Assembly: GCA_903905585.1 (NCBI GenBank)
Contig: CAIVHB010000007.1
Location: forward strand, 1 to 64,000
Direction of reading: 5' to 3'
DNA length: 64,000 bases
Origin: an uncultured Ferrovum sp.
GTDB lineage: Bacteria > Pseudomonadota > Gammaproteobacteria > Burkholderiales > Ferrovaceae
Shown here: positions 58,864 through 64,000 of the stretch, piece after piece
How positions within the stretch are numbered: position 1 is the first letter of the stretch
Layout of the letters: each line of letters opens with the position of its first letter
Notes under the pieces: generated by a model
What the model was told of the DNA's origin: nothing
What the model saw: only the letters and a program-made list of their open reading frames with translations
The model's database searches: none
Translations under genes and position numbers: made by a program

Positions 58864-59378
58864 GTTTTCTCGCGTTTGACCCAACGGGTAAATTGCAAAT
58901 GGAAAGCGTTTTTCACATCTGCGGGGTGGTCAATGCATTCATCCTGAACCCATTGCGAATGATCGAAATCCGGGAAGTGCGTATCACCTTGGAGTTCTGT
59001 GCCAATCTCAGTGATATGCAAGATGTCTGCGAGCGCTAGGAAGCGCGCGTAAACCTCGGCGCCACCAATCACGAATAGTTTGGGTGTCTGATGGGTTTGC
59101 GCCCAAGAGAGCGCATCCTCGGGGCTTTGAACGAGGGTGTAGCCATCAAGCGCTAGATCGCTCTGGCGACTCATGACTAAATTCAGCCGGCCAGGAAGAG
59201 AGCGCCCAATGGCTTGCGCTGTTTTGCGGCCCATTAGAATGGGGTGTCCCATGGTCAGCGCTTTAAAGTAACGCAGATCGGCGGGTAAATGCCAAGGCAT
59301 GGCATTGTCGTTTCCGATGACTCCGTTCCGTGTTCGGGCTACTACGATTTCTATCGTAGGACGATCTGTTTGAGTCAA
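58860..59378 (-). CDS. folA: Dihydrofolate reductase
   Basis: NADPH-dependent reduction of dihydrofolate to tetrahydrofolate. The substrate-site signature is GVIGNDNAMPWHLPADLRYFK, quoted as GNDNAMPWHLPADL. The nucleotide-binding parts are MGRKTAQAIGRSLPGR and FVIGGAEVYARFL. Length 172. The apparent start is TTG at 59378 with no clear Shine-Dalgarno, so it may differ by a few residues. It lies downstream of pqqE on the same strand. Confidence 0.95.
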   Translation of the reverse strand: MTQTDRPTIEIVVARTRNGVIGNDNAMPWHLPADLRYFKALTMGHPILMGRKTAQAIGRSLPGRLNLVMSRQSDLALDGYTLVQSPEDALSWAQTHQTPKLFVIGGAEVYARFLALADILHITEIGTELQGDTHFPDFDHSQWVQDECIDHPADVKNAFHLQFTRWVKREKT

Positions 59379-59402
59379 GTTTTGGGTTCCGGGTGCTTTG
59401 GA

Positions 59403-60566
59403 TTAGGCTGAAGGCTTACAAAACTCTTTGGAGTTTTGGTCTAGTCGGAATACCAGCGGACGCGTGATTTTAGGTTGCTCGCGTTCCGCATTCGCTACGG
59501 CATCCTCGACAGTGTAGTGGTGCGGTGCCAATTCGCATACGGGGTCGGTGTTTGTGGCATCGCCAGTCAGCAAATAGGCCTGGCAACGACACCCGCCGAA
59601 ATCTTTTTCCTTGTCGGGGCAGGTTTTGCACGGGTCTTTCATCCAGCTGTTACCGCGATAACGATTGAACGCATCGCTGTCATGCCAAATCGTTTTCAGG
59701 CTGTGCTCTCGTACATTAGGAAAACGAATACCCGGAAGCATTTTAGCTTCATGGCAGGGCAGTACGGTTCCGTCTGGAGTGATCGTGACGAATACGGCAC
59801 CCCATCCATTCATACAGGCTTTAGGGCGGGATGCGTGGTAATCCGGTACTACAAAATACACCCGCATCTTATCGCCTATGCGTTCACGAAAACGCTGCAC
59901 CGCTGCTTCAGCTGCTGTTAATTGGGCGCGAGTCGGGATGAGGTGATCACGGTTTAAAAATGCCCAGCCGTAGAACTGAGAGTTGGCTAGCTCTAGATAA
60001 TCCACGCCGATGCTTTGAGCGAGTTCGAGAATCTTTTCGATGTGGTCAATATTCAGGCGATGAATGACCACATTGAGCACCATGGGGTAGTCATAGGCCT
60101 TAACGAGGTGAGCCACTTTTTGTTTGAGCTCAAACGTTTTGGTACTGCCCAAGAAATCGTTTAATTCTTTGGTTGAGTCTTGAAATGAGACTTGAATATG
60201 ATCTAAGCCTGCATCTTTGAGTGCCTTGATCTTGGCTTCAGTCAGGCCGATACCAGAGGTGATGAGATTGCTGTAATAACCTAGTTTGCGACCTTCAGTG
60301 GCGAGTTCTATTAAGTCATCCCGCATTAAAGGTTCTCCGCCCGAAAAACCCAACTGTGCAGAACCCATAGCACGGCCTTCTTGCAGTACACGCACCCACT
60401 CTGCCGTACTGAGTTCTTTACCTGCCGAAGCGTAATCCAGTGGGTTTGAGCAATACACGCAGTGTAGCGGGCATTTATAAGTGAGTTCAGCCAGTAGCCA
60501 AAGTGGTGGACGAATGACGACGCTCGAGGCGCCTTGGTCAGCGGTATTCAACCCAGCCTTGTCCAT
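59403..60566 (-). CDS. pqqE: PQQ biosynthesis radical SAM enzyme PqqE
   Basis: Joins the glutamate and tyrosine of PqqA, with PqqD as peptide chaperone. The radical-SAM motif is CPLHCVYCSNP, and the C-terminal SPASM cysteines are in KACMNGWGAVF, CHEAKML, CKTCPDKEKDFGGCRC. The start at 60566 has GGAG seven bases upstream and overlaps pqqD by 29 bases. Length 387. Last gene of the pqq operon, followed 24 bp later by folA. Confidence 0.96.
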   Translation of the reverse strand: MDKAGLNTADQGASSVVIRPPLWLLAELTYKCPLHCVYCSNPLDYASAGKELSTAEWVRVLQEGRAMGSAQLGFSGGEPLMRDDLIELATEGRKLGYYSNLITSGIGLTEAKIKALKDAGLDHIQVSFQDSTKELNDFLGSTKTFELKQKVAHLVKAYDYPMVLNVVIHRLNIDHIEKILELAQSIGVDYLELANSQFYGWAFLNRDHLIPTRAQLTAAEAAVQRFRERIGDKMRVYFVVPDYHASRPKACMNGWGAVFVTITPDGTVLPCHEAKMLPGIRFPNVREHSLKTIWHDSDAFNRYRGNSWMKDPCKTCPDKEKDFGGCRCQAYLLTGDATNTDPVCELAPHHYTVEDAVANAEREQPKITRPLVFRLDQNSKEFCKPSA

Positions 60567-60825
60567 GCGCGATCTCCAAAAAGGAAAGTACCTCGGGCTC
60601 AAGGCCCTTGTGATTAAAAGCAGTCTCGAGATCAGTCGTGATCTCTTGAACTGAACGCACGCCATCACAACGCTTTAAAATTTCCCCAGCGCTTTGATTG
60701 AGTTGCACCATGCCTTCGGGGTACAACAGCACATGCTTTTGTTGCACTTCTTCCCATTGCAAGCGAAACAGCTTTTTAATTGCGGGAATTGTTGTGCTTG
60801 CTGGTTTCATGGTGGGATCAGACAT
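60538..60825 (-). CDS. pqqD: PQQ biosynthesis peptide chaperone PqqD
   Basis: Binds PqqA and presents it to PqqE. The protein has [32 protein letters not shown]-like [14 protein letters not shown], and a helical C-terminus. The start at 60825 overlaps the pqqC stop by eight bases. Length 95 matches the family. Separate pqqC, D and E genes, not fused forms. Confidence 0.93.
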   Translation of the reverse strand: MSDPTMKPASTTIPAIKKLFRLQWEEVQQKHVLLYPEGMVQLNQSAGEILKRCDGVRSVQEITTDLETAFNHKGLEPEVLSFLEIAHGQGWVEYR

Positions 60826-61528
60826 GGCGCCCCGGGCGAATGACCAAGTTGGTCTCCATCGCATCGAGCATGGTCCACAATACATCTAGCTTGAACTGTA
60901 GAATATCCAGAGCGCGTTCTTGTAGGGGGCGAGTGTTGAAATACTGCAGCGTGATCGCAAGGCCGTGTTCAACGTCTCTGTTGGCTTGTTGCACCCGATT
61001 CTGGAAGTAGGTCAGGCCTGTTTGGTCGATCCATTTGTAATGGTCAGGCCAAGTTGCAAGGCGCTCTTTATGAATTTTAGGCGCAAACATTTCGGTGAGT
61101 GAAGAACAAATGGCTTCTTGCCAAGGGCGGGTGCGCGCAAAATTAGTGTAGGCATCCACCGCAAAGCGCACTCCCGGGAATACTCCTTTGAGTGAGGTGA
61201 TCTCTTCGCGCTTTAAACCGGTTGCTTCACCTAATGTGATCCATGCTTCAATTCCGCCATCGGTGCCTTCCTGTCCGTCGTGATCGACAATACGTTTAAT
61301 CCATTCACGGCGAATTTCACGGTCCTCGCAATTCGACATAATTGCGGCATCTTTGCGGGGAATGCTGATTTGATAATAGAAACGGTTTTGTACCCAGGAA
61401 CGAACCTGCTCAGGCGAACATTGACCACTGTTTAGCATCACATTGAAAGGATGGTTAATGTGGTATCCCGCGCCTTTTTCGCGCAGGCGGGCTTCAAATT
61501 CTTCTTTGCTCCAAGCAAGATCACTCAT
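60818..61528 (-). CDS. pqqC: Pyrroloquinoline-quinone synthase PqqC
   Basis: Oxygen-dependent final ring closure and eight-electron oxidation giving PQQ. The helical haem-oxygenase-like fold has [43 protein letters not shown] and [12 protein letters not shown], including active-site histidines. Length 236 is usual. Its start overlaps the pqqB stop by four bases. Confidence 0.97.
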   Translation of the reverse strand: MSDLAWSKEEFEARLREKGAGYHINHPFNVMLNSGQCSPEQVRSWVQNRFYYQISIPRKDAAIMSNCEDREIRREWIKRIVDHDGQEGTDGGIEAWITLGEATGLKREEITSLKGVFPGVRFAVDAYTNFARTRPWQEAICSSLTEMFAPKIHKERLATWPDHYKWIDQTGLTYFQNRVQQANRDVEHGLAITLQYFNTRPLQERALDILQFKLDVLWTMLDAMETNLVIRPGRHV

Positions 61529-62439
61529 AGTTCGATTTCCATTCCGTCATAGGCGACTTCAATCCCCGCTGCATTGAGTTGCGCGCGTTCTTCTGAATCT
61601 TCATCCAAAATGGGATTGGTATTGTTGATATGAATTAAAACTCTACGTTTATCCGGGAAACGCGCCAATTGTTCCATCATGCCGCCTGGGCCTGATTGGG
61701 GAAGGTGTCCCATCTGGCGGGCTAATTTATGGGCAATTCCTCTTCGCGCCATTTCATCGTCGGTCCAGCATGTACCATCAACGAGTAAACAATCCGCGGC
61801 TTGCCATGCGGCTTCCACTTTTTCGTCAATTTGAACAAGCCCTGGTGCATAGAACACTGTTTTGCCTGTGCGTTTGTCACGAATGCTCAAGCCTAGATTA
61901 TCCCCCTCGTGCGGATCATCGCGGTGGCTGGAGTAGGGAGGGGCTTTTCCGCTGACAGGAATAGGGCTGAATTCTAAGTCTTCCGCACCAATCGGACTAA
62001 ATACATCTTCAGGTCGGAAGCCTATAGGATGCCAGCGGGGTTCGCAGTAATGCGTAAGCAACTTGAGAAGGGGATTTGTGACGGATAGATCATCGTGCAC
62101 GGGTTCAGTGCAATAGAGTTCTAGGATCTTGCCTTCACGCAGCATGAGTAAGCCGGTGGTGTGATCAATCTGGGCGTCCATCAGGACTACAGAAGAAATA
62201 CCCGTGTCGCGAATGGCGCGTCCGGGTTGTAGGGCAGGGAAGTGCTTAATTTGGGTGAGAATATCCGGAGAGGCATTGAGCAACACCCAGCGAATGCCAT
62301 CCTGTGAGACTGCAATAGAGGATTGGGTGCGTGCTTGTGCCCGGATGGTGCCTTTGCGCTGACCATCGCACATGGGGCAATTACAGTTCCACTGGGGAAA
62401 CCCCCCTCCAGCGGCAGAACCTAGGACTCTAATTTTCAT
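61525..62439 (-). CDS. pqqB: PQQ biosynthesis metallo-hydrolase PqqB
   Basis: Metallo-beta-lactamase-fold protein that hydroxylates the cross-linked PqqA dipeptide. The N-terminus [18 protein letters not shown] includes the zinc-binding cysteines, and [11 protein letters not shown] and HINNTNPI are metal/active-site motifs. Length 304. It follows pqqA with a terminator-like hairpin between, explaining abundant pqqA transcripts. Confidence 0.97.
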   Translation of the reverse strand: MKIRVLGSAAGGGFPQWNCNCPMCDGQRKGTIRAQARTQSSIAVSQDGIRWVLLNASPDILTQIKHFPALQPGRAIRDTGISSVVLMDAQIDHTTGLLMLREGKILELYCTEPVHDDLSVTNPLLKLLTHYCEPRWHPIGFRPEDVFSPIGAEDLEFSPIPVSGKAPPYSSHRDDPHEGDNLGLSIRDKRTGKTVFYAPGLVQIDEKVEAAWQAADCLLVDGTCWTDDEMARRGIAHKLARQMGHLPQSGPGGMMEQLARFPDKRRVLIHINNTNPILDEDSEERAQLNAAGIEVAYDGMEIEL

Positions 62440-62456
62440 TTCTTTTTTGCTCTATC

Positions 62457-62493
62457 AAAAAAAACGCGGAAGCCCCTGAGGGCTCCCGCGTTC
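62457..62493 (-). terminator. Hairpin with T tract between pqqA and pqqB
   Basis: On the minus strand ACGCGG-G-AGCCC, loop, GGGCT-T-CCGCGT, then a run of eight T. It probably ends most transcripts just after pqqA, giving excess peptide precursor over the enzymes, as known in other pqq operons. Confidence 0.9.
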
Positions 62494-62509
62494 AGTACAT
62501 GCTCCGGGA

Positions 62510-62584
62510 TTAGCGGGTAGCGATGTACATGGTTACTTCGAAACCGAAACGCAGATCGGTTGCAGCAGGTGTAGTCCAGGCCAT
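62510..62584 (-). CDS. pqqA: PQQ precursor peptide PqqA
   Basis: Twenty-four-residue peptide, too short for most gene callers. It begins MAWTTPAAT and ends in EVTMYIATR, so the cross-linked Glu16 and Tyr20 are in the invariant E-x-x-x-Y spacing. The strong AGGAGATATAAC leader precedes the ATG. It is divergent from the sensor kinase and followed by a terminator. Confidence 0.97.
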   Translation of the reverse strand: MAWTTPAATDLRFGFEVTMYIATR

Positions 62585-62631
62585 GTTATATCTCCTAATG
62601 ATTTTACTAATAAAGTCCGAGGTTTGTTAAG

Positions 62632-62643
62632 AACACCGGTGTT
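62632..62643. promoter_or_regulatory. 12-bp palindrome in the pqqA/kinase divergent region
   Basis: AACACCGGTGTT is a perfect palindrome 48 bp upstream of pqqA, flanked by direct copies of GTTTGTT (62622-62628 and 62641-62647). The 224-bp gap separates pqqA and the MoxY-like gene, so the dyad may be an operator for a response regulator. The rest of the gap shows a short CGCT/AGCG hairpin and two TCTAGG repeats only. Confidence 0.45.
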
Positions 62644-62808
62644 TGTTGTGCATCGCTTGTCAGGTAAAAATTTATCCGTGAACTGCTTTGCTATGTACGA
62701 ACTATCCTCTAATCATGTGCATGACCATAGGTAGGTTTCGCTCTATAGCGCCTAGTGATTTTCATTAGACCCAACATTCTGAACTCTAGGATCTAGGGCA
62801 TCACAACA

Positions 62809-64000
62809 ATGGCTGGAGTATCATCCTTGGCCATGACCCTGCGTTCCCAAATAAATGTGTTCATCGCCCTGCTCATGGGCCTGTTTCTTGCCGCTGTCAT
62901 CGCGTTAGAGGTGGATGCTACACGCCGCAGTATTCGCGAGGAGATTGAGGCCTCTACCCGTATTACCTTACAGTTGTTGGGTACCGTGGTGGCGGATACG
63001 CAAGGACGAGGCGGAAACGTTTCGCCGCAACTGCTCACGAATTTTTTTCAGCACCTCGGGCGCGTGCGTGCCAACAGCATCAAACTGGAGGGTGCCGGCG
63101 GGCAAGTTTTTTATGTATCCCCCCAATCTCATTATAAAGAAGGCCGTTATGCGCCTGCGTGGTTTGTTGACTTGGTTACCCCTGTTGTCTTGCCTACCCA
63201 AATTCGAATTGCGGGGGGCCTGATCACTGTGACGCCTGATCCTTCACGATCGGTGGTCGATGCTTGGGATGATTTATCAAGCCTGCTACAGCTGGGTTTA
63301 GCCTTTTTAGCTTTGGTACTCGGCTTGGTATTTATTATGGCGGGCCGTTTGCTCTCCCCCTTGCAGATGATTGTTTCTGGGCTGCAACAAATGGAACGGG
63401 GTGAGTTTCATGCGCGCCTACCGGCTTTTAAAGTGACTGAACTCAATAGTTTGGCGGAGAGTTTTAATCGCATGGCACAAGCGGTAGAGGAGAGTTTTAC
63501 GCTTCGTCGAGAATCTGCCCAACGCGCCGAAGAGCTTCGTGAGAATCGCGCCGTCACTGCCCTCATTCAACAACATGTTGAAGCCGAACGGCGGGCCTTG
63601 GCGCGCGAATTGCATGATGAGCTTGGACAAGGTGTGACGGCTGTTCGAACGATTGCTTCATCGATTGCCCAACGGGCACATGAACGCGCTCCTGATTTAG
63701 AGGTCAATGCTTTAGCGATCGTTCAGGTCGCTGGCGAGATGTACGATGCCATGCACAGTATGGTGCGCCAACTCAGGCCCATTGCACTGGACAATCTTGG
63801 CTTAGCGGATGCCTTACGTGAGTTGGCGGCTAGCAGCCGACTGCGTAAGCCTGAACTTTCAGTGGATCTGGAATTGGGTGCCCATTTAGACGGCTTCGAT
63901 GAGCACACTAACATTACGGCTTATCGAATTATTCAGGAATCATTAACCAATGTGGCAAGGCATGCCGCAGCCGATACCGTGATTGTGCGTGTATCCCATC
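62809..64000 (+). CDS. MoxY-like sensor histidine kinase, partial at right edge
   Basis: Two-component kinase of the NarL/UhpB (HisKA_3) type, cut off after 397 residues. Order: transmembrane helix (about 12-34), periplasmic domain of about 125 residues like the N-terminal domain of LapD/MoxY proteins, second helix (about 161-183), HAMP domain (about 183-235), HisKA_3 with phospho-accepting His269 in ARELHDELGQG, then the start of HATPase with QESLTNVARHA. In methylotrophs MoxY acts with MoxX to control methanol dehydrogenase; the pqq genes beside it make that plausible. The partner regulator lies beyond the window. Confidence 0.88.
   Translation, partial: MAGVSSLAMTLRSQINVFIALLMGLFLAAVIALEVDATRRSIREEIEASTRITLQLLGTVVADTQGRGGNVSPQLLTNFFQHLGRVRANSIKLEGAGGQVFYVSPQSHYKEGRYAPAWFVDLVTPVVLPTQIRIAGGLITVTPDPSRSVVDAWDDLSSLLQLGLAFLALVLGLVFIMAGRLLSPLQMIVSGLQQMERGEFHARLPAFKVTELNSLAESFNRMAQAVEESFTLRRESAQRAEELRENRAVTALIQQHVEAERRALARELHDELGQGVTAVRTIASSIAQRAHERAPDLEVNALAIVQVAGEMYDAMHSMVRQLRPIALDNLGLADALRELAASSRLRKPELSVDLELGAHLDGFDEHTNITAYRIIQESLTNVARHAAADTVIVRVSH

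Overview
The window is a 64 kb chromosomal segment of a betaproteobacterium with mid-range GC. The evidence is gene order: leuC-leuD-leuB-asd-fimV-truA-trpF-trpB-trpA-accD-folC-SPOR-cvpA-purF-metZ, then hrcA/hemH/grpE/dnaK/dnaJ beside nadK-recN, then tsaE-amiC-mutL-miaA, then exbB-exbD-lpxK-Trm112-kdsB-adk. These blocks are typical of Burkholderiales/Nitrosomonadales-type genomes. Lipid A genes (lpxH, lpxK, kdsB) show a Gram-negative envelope. I cannot name the genus. A pyrophosphate-type phosphofructokinase, a complete pqqABCDE operon and a divergent MoxY-like histidine kinase suggest PQQ-dependent alcohol or methanol oxidation. phaZ and a PhaM-like gene suggest polyhydroxybutyrate storage. 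Almost the whole window is coding. I saw no tRNA, rRNA, CRISPR array, insertion sequence or prophage.

Layout. 1-18170 (+): chorismate synthase, leucine biosynthesis, aspartate-semialdehyde dehydrogenase, the polar hub protein FimV, pseudouridine synthase, tryptophan biosynthesis, fatty-acid and folate genes, a SPOR protein, colicin V production protein, purine and methionine genes. Many genes are joined by ATGA or TGATG overlaps, which suggests translational coupling. 18244-24070: cysS, a TPR/L,D-transpeptidase pair, a cyclophilin with two plausible starts, lpxH and a DUF2076 protein. 24186-30247 (-): the heat-shock block hrcA-hemH-grpE-dnaK-dnaJ, with two visible sigma-32-type promoters. 30362-37075: nadK, recN, an accessory enolase-superfamily/NIPSNAP pair, a histidine phosphatase and mnmC.

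37076-40054 is the most unusual part. It holds a run of five small hairpins, an orphan membrane-anchored protein whose C-terminus resembles a module of plasmid relaxases and primases, a DegS-like protease, and an apparently undescribed small RNA gene. The RNA gene has its own promoter, a CU-rich anti-Shine-Dalgarno segment and a perfect 11-bp terminator stem. 40055-56988: a CbiB-like protein, rsgA, orn, a stand-alone DsbD alpha domain, queG, tsaE, amiC (with a 15-bp tandem repeat), mutL, miaA, xseA, a pair of inverted DnaA-box-like sites, exbB/exbD, lpxK, Trm112, kdsB, adk, a PPi-type phosphofructokinase and proline iminopeptidase. 57211-64000: PHB metabolism, folA, the PQQ operon including the 24-residue PqqA precursor, and the start of the MoxY-like sensor kinase, which runs off the right edge.

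No dramatic new multi-gene defence or mobile system is visible. The candidates most worth testing are the small RNA (39912-40003), the hairpin array with the orphan protein (37113-38508), the interleaved dyads between hrcA and nadK, and the dual-start cyclophilin.
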